A stretch of 64,000 nucleotides of DNA from Chlamydia trachomatis A/HAR-13 (GTDB taxonomy: Bacteria; Chlamydiota; Chlamydiia; Chlamydiales; Chlamydiaceae): the NCBI RefSeq assembly GCF_000012125.1, contig NC_007429.1:744001-808000 (forward strand), written 5' to 3'. Positions within the stretch are counted from its first letter, which is position 1, and every line of letters starts with the position of its first letter. The position numbers and the translations under genes were made by a program. The notes beneath the pieces were generated by a model. That model was not told the origin of the DNA, ran no database searches, and saw only the letters and a program-made list of their open reading frames with translations. This document shows positions 8,789 to 17,434 of this stretch, one piece after another.

Positions 8789-8968
8789 ATGGACCAGTTA
8801 TCACAGATACATCAAGAGCTAGCTCGTTTAGAATTTATCAATGATCAACTGCAGTCGGAAAGAGCGTACATCCATGATTTATTGTGTGCGATAGGCTTTC
8901 CTGAAGGGTTAAAGACGATAGCCGCGATAGCTAACGAAGTGCTTTCCGAAGAAGATTCCCAAGGTTAA
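8789..8968 (+). CDS. 59-residue protein under sigma-54 control (CT652.1)
   Basis: A short frame with ATG at 8789 and a good ribosome site (AAAGAAGGAG at 8771-8780). It encodes 59 residues beginning MDQLSQIHQELARLEFINDQ. The first half is a heptad-like helix, probably a short coiled coil (L4, I7, L11, L14, I17, L21). A GFPEGLKTI turn and an acidic tail follow. No known domain is recognised. The perfect sigma-54 promoter immediately upstream and the convergent hairpin downstream make a one-gene unit, which argues strongly that this small frame is real. Confidence 0.8.
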   Translation: MDQLSQIHQELARLEFINDQLQSERAYIHDLLCAIGFPEGLKTIAAIANEVLSEEDSQG

Positions 8969-9016
8969 CTGGGCTTTAACATATCCCGCAGTATCTTTTT
9001 TTCGGTTTCTATTATT

Positions 9017-9043
9017 AAGACCTGGGCGTTGTGCCCAGGTCTT
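9017..9043. terminator. Bidirectional hairpin between convergent genes
   Basis: A perfect 11-base-pair stem (AAGACCTGGGC / GCCCAGGTCTT) with a GTTGT loop, placed between the ends of CT652.1 and lptB. There is no T-run on either side, so it is called a terminator from position and stem strength. Confidence 0.6.
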
Positions 9044-9068
9044 GTGAAAAACGGGACGGCATTAAGAA

Positions 9069-9788
9069 TTAGGAGAAAGAGTCTCCTAGATAGTGTTGAC
9101 GTACCATAGGATTTGCGATCATCTGAGCAGACGATCCTTCAAAGAAGATTTTCCCGTCAATGATAAGGTAACAACGATCTGCGATAGATAAGAGTTCTTT
9201 TGCGTTATGGTCGGTAATTAAGATACCAATACCGCGACTTGCCAGAATTTTGATTAGGTATTTGACATTTTGAATGACCAGAGGATCCACGTTAGCAAAA
9301 GGCTCGTCTAGTAAAAGAACGCTAGGATTCAGAGCAAGAACACACGCGATTTCCAATCGGCGACGTTCTCCACCCGATAGCGAGCCGGCTTTCTTATGTA
9401 GACTAGTAGTCAATTGAAGATCATCAATGAGAGCATTTAATAGGTGCGTTTGTTCTTTTCGTGTTTTATAGATAATTTCCAGAACGCAAATTAGGTTTTC
9501 TTTAACAGTCAGCTCTTTAAAAATAGTAGGCTCTTGTGCTAGGTACCCGATGCCAAGGCGCGCTCGATAGTCCATAGGTTTTTTTGTGATATCTGTGTTT
9601 TTAAACAGAATTTTTCCAGAGTCAGGACGAATCAACCCTACGGTTTGATAAAAAGCTGTGGTTTTCCCCGCTCCGTTAGGGCCTAACAATCCCACGATTT
9701 CTCCTGCATTGACTTGAAAGGACACATCATTGGTCACAGGTTTCTTATTGTATTTTTTGATTAGGTTGCAAACGGATAGTACTGACAT
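9069..9788 (-). CDS. lptB: LPS export ABC ATPase LptB (CT653, yhbG)
   Basis: 239 residues. Walker A GPNGAGKTT (K42), signature LSGGERRRLE, Walker B and D-loop LLLDEPFANVD, H-loop ITDHN. These are the close-packed motifs of the LptB/YhbG family, including the characteristic IGYLAQEPTIFKELTV Q-loop. It powers movement of lipooligosaccharide from the inner membrane to the periplasmic bridge, with LptF/LptG elsewhere. It is the last gene of the minus-strand kdsA / LptC-like / lptB set, 8 bases behind its neighbour. Confidence 0.95.
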   Translation of the reverse strand: MSVLSVCNLIKKYNKKPVTNDVSFQVNAGEIVGLLGPNGAGKTTAFYQTVGLIRPDSGKILFKNTDITKKPMDYRARLGIGYLAQEPTIFKELTVKENLICVLEIIYKTRKEQTHLLNALIDDLQLTTSLHKKAGSLSGGERRRLEIACVLALNPSVLLLDEPFANVDPLVIQNVKYLIKILASRGIGILITDHNAKELLSIADRCYLIIDGKIFFEGSSAQMIANPMVRQHYLGDSFS

Positions 9789-9796
9789 AAAAAGGA

Positions 9797-10285
9797 TTAG
9801 TTTTTAAGCAAAGAGAGAGAGAGGACTTTCATTCCGCCTTCAGCCATCCCTTTACCCATTTCTAGTTCGGCATCTGGAGTGTTAATGGAGAAACAACAAT
9901 TATACACGCTCAAAGAATAATCTTTGTAATTAAGAAGTCCTCCAGTACCTCTAAAAAACATAGCGCGTTCCGCGGTTTCAGTTTGTAGACATCCTGTTAG
10001 GTGCGATAAGAGTTCTCGACAGTGTAAACTCGTATTGGAGAAATGTAACTCCATACAGGACTTATCTATGGTGCAATAAAATAATTGCTTTTCTGGAGAG
10101 ATGATTCGCTTGCGGACTCCAAGTTTTTTGATTTTCAAAAATGGCGGAGCTGGTGTTACGGAGTCTTGGTGTACAAGCGTGGGATTGGTAAAATCTCCCA
10201 TTTTGACAACCGCTAATGCAGTTACGCAAGCACATAATATTAAAACTACCACACACCAGATGCCATGAAAAAGAAACTTCGTCAT
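9797..10285 (-). CDS. LptC-like bitopic protein (CT654 by gene order)
   Basis: 162 residues from the ATG at 10285, which overlaps the kdsA stop (ATGA). The longer frame to 10333 is only open sequence inside kdsA. Residues 5-28 form one membrane span ([22 protein letters not shown]). A short linker and a beta-strand-rich tail of about 110 residues follow, as in the beta-jellyroll of LptC. The order kdsA, this gene, lptB resembles the kdsC-lptC-lptA-lptB cluster of E. coli. LptC identity is inferred from topology and context; sequence similarity is too weak to see by eye. Confidence 0.8.
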
Positions 10286-11091
10286 ACAGAAACAGCATCC
10301 ATTTCTTGAATGTAGGTGAAAAGCTGTACCCAAGCAGGAAGCAATCGTTCTAAATCTTTCAAGGAAAGCATAGAAGCAGCATCACTTAAAGCGGATGATG
10401 GGTTCGGATGGGTTTCTATGAATAATCCTTGTACGCCAGCGGCTATAGCAGAACGAGTTAGGACAGGGATAAATTCTGTCTGGCCACCACTTTGGCTATG
10501 TAGTGCTCCCGGTAGCTGTACGGAATGAGTTCCGTCGAAGACAACAGGGAACCCAAAGCGACGAAGAACTTCGATAGAACGCATATCAGAAACGAGATTG
10601 TTGTACCCAAAAGAACAACCGCGCTCCGTTAAGATGATTTTGTTATTTCCTGTGGACAGCACTTTGTCAATAGGGCCTTGCATTTCCCAAGGAGAAAGGA
10701 ATTGGCCTTTTTTGATATTAACGATCGCTTGCGTTTCTCCAGCGGTCACTAGAAGATCTGTTTGACGACATAAAAAAGCTGGGACTTGAATAATATCACA
10801 TACTTTAGCAGCTTCCCGTGCTTCATCCGGAGAATGCACGTCTGTTAAGATTTCAACATCTAGCTCTTCTTTAATTTTCGCCAGTGTTTGCAACCCGAGT
10901 TTGAGTCCGGGGCCTCGATAATTGTGTACGGATGAACGATTGGCTTTATCGTAACTGCTTTTAAAAATCCAATGAACAGAAGAAGCATACGGAGCAACAA
11001 TTTCTTTTAATCGTCGCGCTGTTTCGAAAACAGAGTTGTCTTCAATTACACAAGGGCCTGCTATCAAGAGCATTTTGTTTTCCGGAAACAT
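10282..11091 (-). CDS. kdsA: KDO-8-phosphate synthase (CT655)
   Basis: 269 residues. The family start is plain ([18 protein letters not shown]), with the substrate motifs [20 protein letters not shown] and [11 protein letters not shown]. The enzyme condenses phosphoenolpyruvate with arabinose-5-phosphate to make KDO-8-P, the precursor of the KDO core that forms the chlamydial genus-specific LPS epitope. It is the first gene of the LPS cluster on this strand and is followed with a 4-base overlap by the LptC-like gene. Confidence 0.97.
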
Positions 11092-11397
11092 AAAAGGGTA
11101 TCCTTTTTTAGAGTGGAATTGCGCCTTTAGTCAGAGTTCTTAACGATCTTCTCAGCTGACAGAAATTTGACTATACACCATTTGCGTTTGATTGGTACGA
11201 GAAACCTTGTAAAATCCTAGGAAGAAGGCTTTTTTAAAGAGGAAATAGTGAATCCAAGGAATGGGTTATGGGCAAGGATTCGGCGGATTAGCAGTTTGAA
11301 CAAGCATCTCAAGGAATAGAAGAAGGAAGAGTGCTTCCAGAAAATCGAAGTCTAAGGTATAGTATCTTCCAGCACTATGGAAGTGTTTCCTTGCTGT
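11092..11397. other. Divergent spacer between kdsA and tRNA-Arg
   Basis: 306 bases with no convincing coding frame. It must hold the kdsA promoter on the minus strand and the tRNA-Arg promoter on the plus strand. I see AT-rich segments but no element I can name with confidence. Confidence 0.5.
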
Positions 11398-11470
11398 GGA
11401 CCGATAGCTCAGTGGATAGAGCATCCGCCTTCTAAGCGGATGGTCGCAGGTTCGAATCCTGCTCGGTCCG
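11398..11470 (+). tRNA. tRNA-Arg (anticodon TCT)
   Basis: 73 bases fold as a full cloverleaf: acceptor GGACCGA / TCGGTCC, D arm GCTC...GAGC, anticodon stem TCCGC / GCGGA with loop CTTCTAA, and T arm with GGTTCGAATCC. Discriminator G; CCA is not encoded. It reads AGA codons. Confidence 0.97.
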
Positions 11471-11576
11471 AGACAAATGCTTCTTTCTTTTCAGATTTTA
11501 TCTCCTTTCTCTCGTGAAAAATACTTTTGATTCAAGTAAAATACAGAAAAGTCTTTGTATTGGGGGAGTCTCTTGT

Positions 11577-11870
11577 ATGGACACGCAATTCATAGCGAGT
11601 CGGTCTGTTCGAAACCAAGAAGTTACTTCTGTTTCAGGCAAAGTAAAAGAAGAGTTGACGTCCCCATCAAATATGACTTTTGAGGGCCCAGTTCGTTCTT
11701 TAGACCAGTTGCGGCAAGCTCTTATCGCAAAAATGGGAGAACAGAAAGGGCAGGAGATGTACGACCGTTTCATACAGTCTTTACTGATTTCCACATTCAC
11801 AACGGTTCATAAAGAAATGGATCGAGCACAACGCGCGTCAAAGAAAATGCGTTCGGTATACAGAGATTGA
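11577..11870 (+). CDS. Small protein of unknown function (CT656 by gene order)
   Basis: 97 residues from the ATG at 11577, which follows the purine-rich GGGGGAG (11562-11568). The longer open frame back to 11514 has no ribosome site. The N-terminus (MDTQFIASRSVRNQEVTSVS) is Ser/Thr-rich and disordered, as in many type III secretion substrates. Residues about 45-90 are helical and basic (LDQLRQALIAKMGEQKGQ, KEMDRAQRASKKMRS). I recall reports of this protein being exported in heterologous secretion assays, but nothing in the sequence proves it. It overlaps the next start by one base (TGATG). Confidence 0.75.
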   Translation: MDTQFIASRSVRNQEVTSVSGKVKEELTSPSNMTFEGPVRSLDQLRQALIAKMGEQKGQEMYDRFIQSLLISTFTTVHKEMDRAQRASKKMRSVYRD

Positions 11871-12187
11871 TGGAGATTCGCTACTTCTTAGCACGACCTC
11901 TTCTCGAAGAAGAGGTGTGCAGGCTTGCTAATAACAGGAAGAACTTCTTGTTTGATGCCGAGAAATATTTGATTCCGATTTGTTACAAACAAACTATTTA
12001 TTTAGCCAAACCTTTAAGCAGATTTCCTATGGCTCTGGAGGTTTGGGAGTTGCATGTGCAACATGTGATAAGTTTATTGAAACAGCAGTTCGGGATTCTC
12101 ACAGATCATGCCCCGATTTTACTAGCTTGTGAAGCCCGGCAGGTGGTTCTTCTCGAAAGTTTAGATAGTTTTGTTAACATTTCTTAA
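11870..12187 (+). CDS. Small protein of unknown function (CT657 by gene order)
   Basis: 105 residues from the ATG at 11870, which shares its first base with the upstream stop; a TTG one codon earlier is an alternative. The protein is mixed alpha/beta with no signal peptide, membrane span or motif that I recognise. It contains LARPLLEEEV near the start and a C-terminal HAPILLACEARQVVLLESL strand pair. Coupling to CT656 suggests a shared transcript. The stop codon is the first part of an 11-base-pair hairpin. Confidence 0.7.
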   Translation: MEIRYFLARPLLEEEVCRLANNRKNFLFDAEKYLIPICYKQTIYLAKPLSRFPMALEVWELHVQHVISLLKQQFGILTDHAPILLACEARQVVLLESLDSFVNIS

Positions 12188-12224
12188 CGGTTCGGAAGGT
12201 TGAATAAAATCTTTTCCGAACCGT
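12187..12224 (+). other. Strong stem-loop at the end of CT657
   Basis: ACGGTTCGGAA (12187-12197) pairs perfectly with TTCCGAACCGT (12214-12224) around a 16-base loop. There is no T-run after it, so it may slow decay, attenuate, or end transcription with a factor before rluD. Confidence 0.5.
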
Positions 12225-12268
12225 ATCATAGAAGGGTTTCAAAAGACGAAGCCCTGTTTTAAGGAGGC

Positions 12269-13276
12269 TTGATTCTGGAAATCCCTGCTCCAACGGCTGT
12301 TTTTTCATTTGTAATTGATGAACAATTAACAGGACGCCTTGATAAGGGGCTGGTCTCATATAATGGAGCGTATTCACGAGCTTTTTATCAGCAACAAATT
12401 GAGTTAGGGCGTGTCCGTGTTAATGGGCGGGTGTATACGCGTGTTTCCCATCCGTTATCCCTAGGGGATGTGGTAGAAGTGGAATTGATAGAAGAGGAAG
12501 AACCCTCTTCTTTAATCCCGGAAGATATTCCCCTGGATAAGGTATATGAAGACGATATGATTTTGGTCATTAATAAACCAAGAGATATGGTTGTCCATCC
12601 TGCTCCCGGGCATACGCAAGGTACGGTGGTGCATGCTTTGCTGCATGAAATCGGGGAGCGTCTGAAACAAGAGTTCCCCGAGGAGCCATGGCGCCCAGGG
12701 ATTGTACATCGCTTAGATAAAGATACTTCTGGTTTGTTGATTACAGTAAAAACTCGGCGAGCTAAGGCTCTCTATAGTGAGCTCTTTGCTACCAAACAGG
12801 TAAAAAAGCTTTACGTAGCCATTTGCATTAATGCTCCGTCTCAGGAACTTATTCATACTCGGATAGCGCGTCATCCTCTAAAACGGAAAGAAATGACTGT
12901 GCTTTCTACACATGCTGAAGGCGGTAAGGAAGCCATTACCCATTGTCATGTTCTAGCTACGAATGGACGATTAAGTGTGGTTGCTCTATACCCAGAAACA
13001 GGCAGAACCCACCAGCTTCGTGTACATATGAAGCACCTGGGCACACCGATTCTCGGAGATCCCGTTTACGGGATCCCCTCTATAAATTTTCGTTATGGTC
13101 TTGACAAACAACAATTGCATGCCTATAGCTTGGTTTTTGCTCATCCGGAGAGTGCGGAGCGAGTGAAGCTAGTGACAAAGCTTCCAGACGATATGACTTC
13201 CTTAATAGAAAAGGAATTTAGAGAAGGTGTCTCTATACTGGATGGTTCGTGTGATTGGTTTAAAATCACTAGGTAG
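12269..13276 (+). CDS. rluD: 23S rRNA pseudouridine synthase, RluD family (CT658, sfhB)
   Basis: Up to 335 residues. An S4 RNA-binding domain comes first (RLDKGLVSY ... LGRVRVNGRVYTRV), then the catalytic core with RLDKDTSGL holding the active-site Asp, and the late motif GRTHQLRVHMKHLG. It isomerises uridines in 23S rRNA. The start is unclear: an in-frame TAA at 12260 and lack of any ATG before the S4 domain leave TTG 12269, ATT 12272 or CTG 12275. The strong AAGGAGG (12261-12267) is only one base from TTG but well placed for ATT or CTG. Confidence 0.93.
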   Translation: MILEIPAPTAVFSFVIDEQLTGRLDKGLVSYNGAYSRAFYQQQIELGRVRVNGRVYTRVSHPLSLGDVVEVELIEEEEPSSLIPEDIPLDKVYEDDMILVINKPRDMVVHPAPGHTQGTVVHALLHEIGERLKQEFPEEPWRPGIVHRLDKDTSGLLITVKTRRAKALYSELFATKQVKKLYVAICINAPSQELIHTRIARHPLKRKEMTVLSTHAEGGKEAITHCHVLATNGRLSVVALYPETGRTHQLRVHMKHLGTPILGDPVYGIPSINFRYGLDKQQLHAYSLVFAHPESAERVKLVTKLPDDMTSLIEKEFREGVSILDGSCDWFKITR

Positions 13277-13375
13277 TTTTGTTTTTTAAGTAAGAAGTAT
13301 AAAATTAGATTATAGATACTATTTTTATTTTTCTTTCACACCTTCAGAAAAAAGCTTGTGTAGGATTTGCTTCGC

Positions 13376-13612
13376 ATGAAAGAGTTTTTAGCGTACATTG
13401 TAAAAAATCTTGTTGATAAGCCAGAGGAAGTGCATCTGAAAGAGGTGCAGGGAACCAATACGATTATCTACGAATTGACTGTTGCTAAGGGAGATATCGG
13501 TAAAATTATCGGTAAAGAAGGACGCACTATTAAGGCTATCCGTACTTTATTGGTTTCCGTAGCAAGTCGAGATAATGTGAAAGTCAGCCTAGAAATTATG
13601 GAAGAGCGGTAA
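13376..13612 (+). CDS. khpA: KH-domain RNA-binding protein KhpA (CT659)
   Basis: 78 residues from the ATG at 13376. A single compact KH domain fills the chain, with the GxxG loop in GKIIGKEGRTIKAIRTLL. This is the KhpA/YlqC type, a small RNA chaperone that in other bacteria pairs with KhpB/Jag and affects cell division and small-RNA action. The upstream spacer and the terminator directly after the stop suggest a single-gene unit. Upstream TTG 13367 is an unlikely alternative start. Confidence 0.9.
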   Translation: MKEFLAYIVKNLVDKPEEVHLKEVQGTNTIIYELTVAKGDIGKIIGKEGRTIKAIRTLLVSVASRDNVKVSLEIMEER

Positions 13613-13633
13613 ACGTATACGTTTACAGCTTTT
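13609..13633 (+). terminator. Terminator of khpA
   Basis: GTAAACG / CGTTTAC stem (13609-13615, 13620-13626) with a TATA loop, overlapping the khpA stop codon, then AGCTTTTTG. A second small T-tailed hairpin (AAGAC/GTCTT, 13695-13711) lies further on, before the convergent topoisomerase gene. Confidence 0.65.
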
Positions 13634-13750
13634 TGAGTCATTGTTAGAGAAAGTCTTAGCGCGCGTATTTTCTAACACCGTTTTTCTTCTCGAGAAGACT
13701 GTAGTCTTTTTGGCCCGAGAGTTTAAGGATCTCAAGGGCCGAGTCACGTT

Positions 13751-15223
13751 TTAGAAGTTCTCTTCTTGATCGAGCGCAGCGAGTTCTTTTGCTTTCTTAT
13801 GAGCGGAGATTCTCTCGGTAGGTAGGTCATCAAATTTTGCAATTTTTGTCTTTCGATGCCCGAGTTGTCTGTAGGTTTCGAGCAGCTTCTTAATGTAGAG
13901 AACTGTGTATTTTTTCAGTTGGCTCAGATCTTTCTGTACGCTACTGCGTTTCTTTTCTAAGCATGCCAGCTCCTTCTCGTAGGAATTTTCATCAAAACAG
14001 AGGATTTTTTTAATAGTTAGAGCTGCTAGTTGAGCGGTTGCTTGCTTATCAGGAGCCGGGAGCGTGTCAAGAAATGGAGTCAGAGCTTCCAAAACAGCGT
14101 TGTGAATGGCACTTGATGAAGGAGACGTCTTTCTTTTAGAAAGCATGGAGCGCACGGTATCGTAAAGCTTATGTTTAATGAATAGATATTCTAAAGTTTT
14201 GTGGTACAGCTCGCGGCTTAAGGAATCTTCTAGTATGAGTAATTCTTTTTTTAGGTAATTTTGGAGAGTCTTGGTTTGTAAGCGTAGGATTTCGCTGATC
14301 GTTGTTTCCCAAGGTTTTCCCTGGTAAATAGCTGTTGGCCGAGAGGTTAAGATAACCTGACATTCTGTATGTGTATATAGAGGGCGTAACAGATCTTTAG
14401 CGTAGATACCTTTAGGGAGTTTGATCTCGATATGAGGGAGGTCCGTAGAGAAATCTTGAATCGAATCGATTTTAATGATTCCTCGTTTTGCTGCGTTTTC
14501 GATAGAACGAATTAGAGTCTCTGTAGTTGTGGAAGGACAGATTTCTTTGATTAGCAAGGTTTTGTCATTAATAATATCAATTGTTGCGCGCAGAACAATG
14601 GATCCTAAGCCATCTTGGTAGTCGGAAGCATCCATCGTGCCTCCTGGAGGGAAGTCGGGAAGGAGAGAAAACGGTTGGTCATTCAGTATAGCTATTTGTG
14701 CTTCTAGTAGATCACAAAAGTTGTGAGGGAAAATTTTTGTAGTCATCCCTACTGCGATGCCATCCACGCCATGAAGGAGTAGTAGAGGAATCTTTGCAGC
14801 TAAGATATCGGGTTCTTGCTCTCTTCCATCGTAAGAATCATGGAAGGTCATGAGATCCGTATTAAAAAGTACCTCTTTAGCTAAAGGGCTTAGCCGCGCT
14901 TCTATATAACGAGCCGCTGCATGAGGATCTCCTGTGAGAGGGTTACCAAAGTTCCCTTGTGTCTCTATCAGGAACCCTTTATTTGCCAAAACGACAAGAG
15001 CTTCCACGATAGGCGCATCACCATGCGGGTGCAGCGCCATCGTACGTCCTGCGATATTAGCCACCTTATGCATTTTACCATCATCCATACGGAATAAGGT
15101 CCAAAGAAGCCTTCTTTGAACAGGCTTGAGGCCATCTAAAACATGAGGGATTGCACGTTCCAAAATGACGTAAGACGCATACTGTGTGAAATGAGTTTTA
15201 AATAGGTCCGAGAGGTCGCTCAT
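13751..15223 (-). CDS. parC: Topoisomerase IV subunit A-like, C-terminal domain absent (CT660, gyrA_2)
   Basis: 490 residues. The breakage-reunion core is present: RAIPHVLDGLKPVQRRLLW, HPHGDAPIVEALV, and the catalytic tyrosine in AAARYIEARL. It ends after the coiled-coil region, so the beta-pinwheel DNA-wrapping domain of GyrA (about 300 residues) is missing. This is the short ParC-like form paired with the ParE-like gene 14 bases upstream on the same strand. Expected role: decatenation or relaxation with the partner ATPase. The full gyrA/gyrB pair is elsewhere in the genome. Confidence 0.92.
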   Translation of the reverse strand: MSDLSDLFKTHFTQYASYVILERAIPHVLDGLKPVQRRLLWTLFRMDDGKMHKVANIAGRTMALHPHGDAPIVEALVVLANKGFLIETQGNFGNPLTGDPHAAARYIEARLSPLAKEVLFNTDLMTFHDSYDGREQEPDILAAKIPLLLLHGVDGIAVGMTTKIFPHNFCDLLEAQIAILNDQPFSLLPDFPPGGTMDASDYQDGLGSIVLRATIDIINDKTLLIKEICPSTTTETLIRSIENAAKRGIIKIDSIQDFSTDLPHIEIKLPKGIYAKDLLRPLYTHTECQVILTSRPTAIYQGKPWETTISEILRLQTKTLQNYLKKELLILEDSLSRELYHKTLEYLFIKHKLYDTVRSMLSKRKTSPSSSAIHNAVLEALTPFLDTLPAPDKQATAQLAALTIKKILCFDENSYEKELACLEKKRSSVQKDLSQLKKYTVLYIKKLLETYRQLGHRKTKIAKFDDLPTERISAHKKAKELAALDQEENF

Positions 15224-15237
15224 AAGTTCGTTTATAG

Positions 15238-17055
15238 CTAGAGGTTGGTAACAAGATTCTCAATAATAAATAGTTTTCTCTCTTTTGTGTTTTTCCCCAT
15301 GTAGAATTGTAAAAGTGTGTCGAGGGTTTCTGTATCAGGAAGAGAAACTGGAGTTAAGCGCATGTCTGCGCCGATAAAAGATTTGAATTCTTTAGGAGAA
15401 ATTTCTCCTAAGCCTTTGAAACGAGTAATTTCAAGAGACGATTCTTTTTTACCGATGTGTTCTATGGTCGAGAGTTTTTCTTCTTCTGAGTAGCAATAGA
15501 AAGTGGCATCTTTGTGGCGTACTTTAAAAAGAGGGGTTTCTAGGATAAATAGGTGGTTGCTTGCAACAAGAGGAAGAAAGGTTTTTAGGAAGAAAGTAAT
15601 CATAAGATTACGAATATGCATACCATCAACATCCGCATCTGTTGCTAAGATCACCTGGTTGTATCGAAGATTTTGTAGAGAGTCTTTGTGCAGGCCGAGG
15701 GCTGTAGTAAGGTAAAAAAGTTCGTCATTTTTATAGATGGTTTCTTCTTTGGAGGAAAAGACGTTCATAGGTTTCCCTCTCAAAGAGAACACTGCTTGTG
15801 TGAGCGGATTTCGCGAAGCTAGAATCGAAGCGGAAGCCGATTCTCCTTCAGTAATGAAAATAGAGGAATTTTTACCATACAGAGAATTGTCTGTGAGATG
15901 AAATTTACAATCCCGAAGTTTAGGGATTTTATAGTGGAGTTTTTTTTGTTTATCTTTGAGCTCTTGCTTGAGAAATTGCGCATTCTTCCGAGTTTTTTCG
16001 TTGAGTTTGATTTTCTCTTGGATCCGTTCCGCGCTGGAAGGATTCTTTTTCAAAGAAGAGAGCACAGCTTCTTTTACGCGTTTGGCTAACTCTGCGCGGA
16101 TATTCGTATTCCCTAGTTTATTTTTGGTTTGGGATTCAAAAATAGGAGAAGCAATTTTAATGGCGATACAGCCAGCAAGTCCCTCACGAATATCTTGAGA
16201 GGAAAAGTTTTTTCCAAAAAACTCATTAACGCCCTTGACTATACCCTCTTTAAAGGCAACGAGATGGGTTCCGCCATCAGTTGTTTCTTGGCCATTTACA
16301 AAGGAAAAATATTGTTCGGAAGACGTTTCTGTATGGGAGAAAAGAAATGCGAGATCGGAGTGTTGAAACGTAATAGGGGAATACAGAAGAGGGGTTTGCA
16401 CTTCTTCTTCAAAAAGATCAAGAAGACCACGAGTGGAAACAATACGTTCTCCGTTATAAATAATTGTCAGTCCGGGATGGAGATAGGTGTATTGACGGAT
16501 TTTCTTTTTTAGAAACTCCACTTGGAAAGAAAAATTCTCGAATAGTTCATGATCGGGAGAGAAAACGACTTCTGTACCGTCGGGATCTTGGGTAGCACCC
16601 TGTTCTGTGTGTAAGAGAATGCCTTTGGAGAAAGAAGCTTTGAGGAATTTTTTGTTCCGCACAGAACGTACAGAGAAATGTTGCGATAAGGCATTAACGG
16701 CTTTCAGTCCCACGCCATTTAATCCAACAGAAAAATGGAAAACATCCTGAGTGTATTTCGCGCCAGTATTGATTTTAGAAACACAATCAATCACCTTCCC
16801 CAAGGGAATGCCGCGGCCTTCATCACGAATAGACAGTTCGTGTGCGTCTCCTGTTATGTGGATGGTGTGTCCATATCCCATGACAAATTCATCAATAGCA
16901 TTATCGACTACTTCTTTAAATAACGTGTAAATGCCGTCTTCAGCTTGAGATCCGTCGCCTAATCTTCCAATATACATTCCCGCGCGTAGGCGGATATGAT
17001 CCAAGGAAGCTAAAGAAATGATAGAAGATTCTGAATACGCAGTTTTTTTTCGCAT
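15238..17055 (-). CDS. parE: Topoisomerase IV subunit B-like ATPase (CT661, gyrB_2)
   Basis: 605 residues. GHKL ATPase motifs are VVDNAIDEF, DEGRGIP and GVGLKAVNALS; the transducer lysine region is FKGLGE; the TOPRIM acidic motif is DADVDGMHIR. The TOPRIM glutamate motif, normally EGDSAGG, reads EGESASA: the Glu is kept but the following residues differ. A run of eight A follows the start codon (codons 2-5). It is the first gene of the two-gene topoisomerase unit and is divergent from hemA. Confidence 0.93.
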   Translation of the reverse strand: MRKKTAYSESSIISLASLDHIRLRAGMYIGRLGDGSQAEDGIYTLFKEVVDNAIDEFVMGYGHTIHITGDAHELSIRDEGRGIPLGKVIDCVSKINTGAKYTQDVFHFSVGLNGVGLKAVNALSQHFSVRSVRNKKFLKASFSKGILLHTEQGATQDPDGTEVVFSPDHELFENFSFQVEFLKKKIRQYTYLHPGLTIIYNGERIVSTRGLLDLFEEEVQTPLLYSPITFQHSDLAFLFSHTETSSEQYFSFVNGQETTDGGTHLVAFKEGIVKGVNEFFGKNFSSQDIREGLAGCIAIKIASPIFESQTKNKLGNTNIRAELAKRVKEAVLSSLKKNPSSAERIQEKIKLNEKTRKNAQFLKQELKDKQKKLHYKIPKLRDCKFHLTDNSLYGKNSSIFITEGESASASILASRNPLTQAVFSLRGKPMNVFSSKEETIYKNDELFYLTTALGLHKDSLQNLRYNQVILATDADVDGMHIRNLMITFFLKTFLPLVASNHLFILETPLFKVRHKDATFYCYSEEEKLSTIEHIGKKESSLEITRFKGLGEISPKEFKSFIGADMRLTPVSLPDTETLDTLLQFYMGKNTKERKLFIIENLVTNL

Positions 17056-17434
17056 AAGAGTGTGTGGAATAAGGCAAAAGTTTGATTCGGGTTCTATAAT
17101 TTCTGAGAAAACAATCAGCTAATAGTTATGCTCTCTTTAGAAAAATAATGTAAGGCGTAGTATTTCTTTTAGTCTTCTGTCTCACTAAGCAGTGTGAGCG
17201 GTGAGGACTTGAGATACTAAGATTAAGCCGTGGAAACGCCTTTTTTAACGGTTTTTCTATTTTCGTCTCCAGACTACAAAATTTTTTCAATGCAGAGAAC
17301 GAAGAGAGTCTCAAAAATATTGGTATAAAAATACGAAACAAAGAGAATGAGCCAACCGAGAGAAGAAGCATACAATCTTTTTCTTTAGAAAGGGAATGAT
17401 GAGAGGGAGCTTAAGGAGTAAAGAAGAAACCGTG
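17056..17434. other. Divergent spacer between the parE-like gene and hemA
   Basis: 379 bases. No frame with coding character on either strand. It holds the start regions of both genes. In-frame ATGs at 17396 and 17399 could extend hemA by 12-13 residues, with AAAGGG close in front. No named operator seen. Confidence 0.5.

Noticed and set aside
17396..17434. Longer hemA start at ATG 17396 or 17399
   Set aside because: Adds 12-13 residues with no family match; the 335-residue form from 17435 agrees with the expected length. Not excluded.
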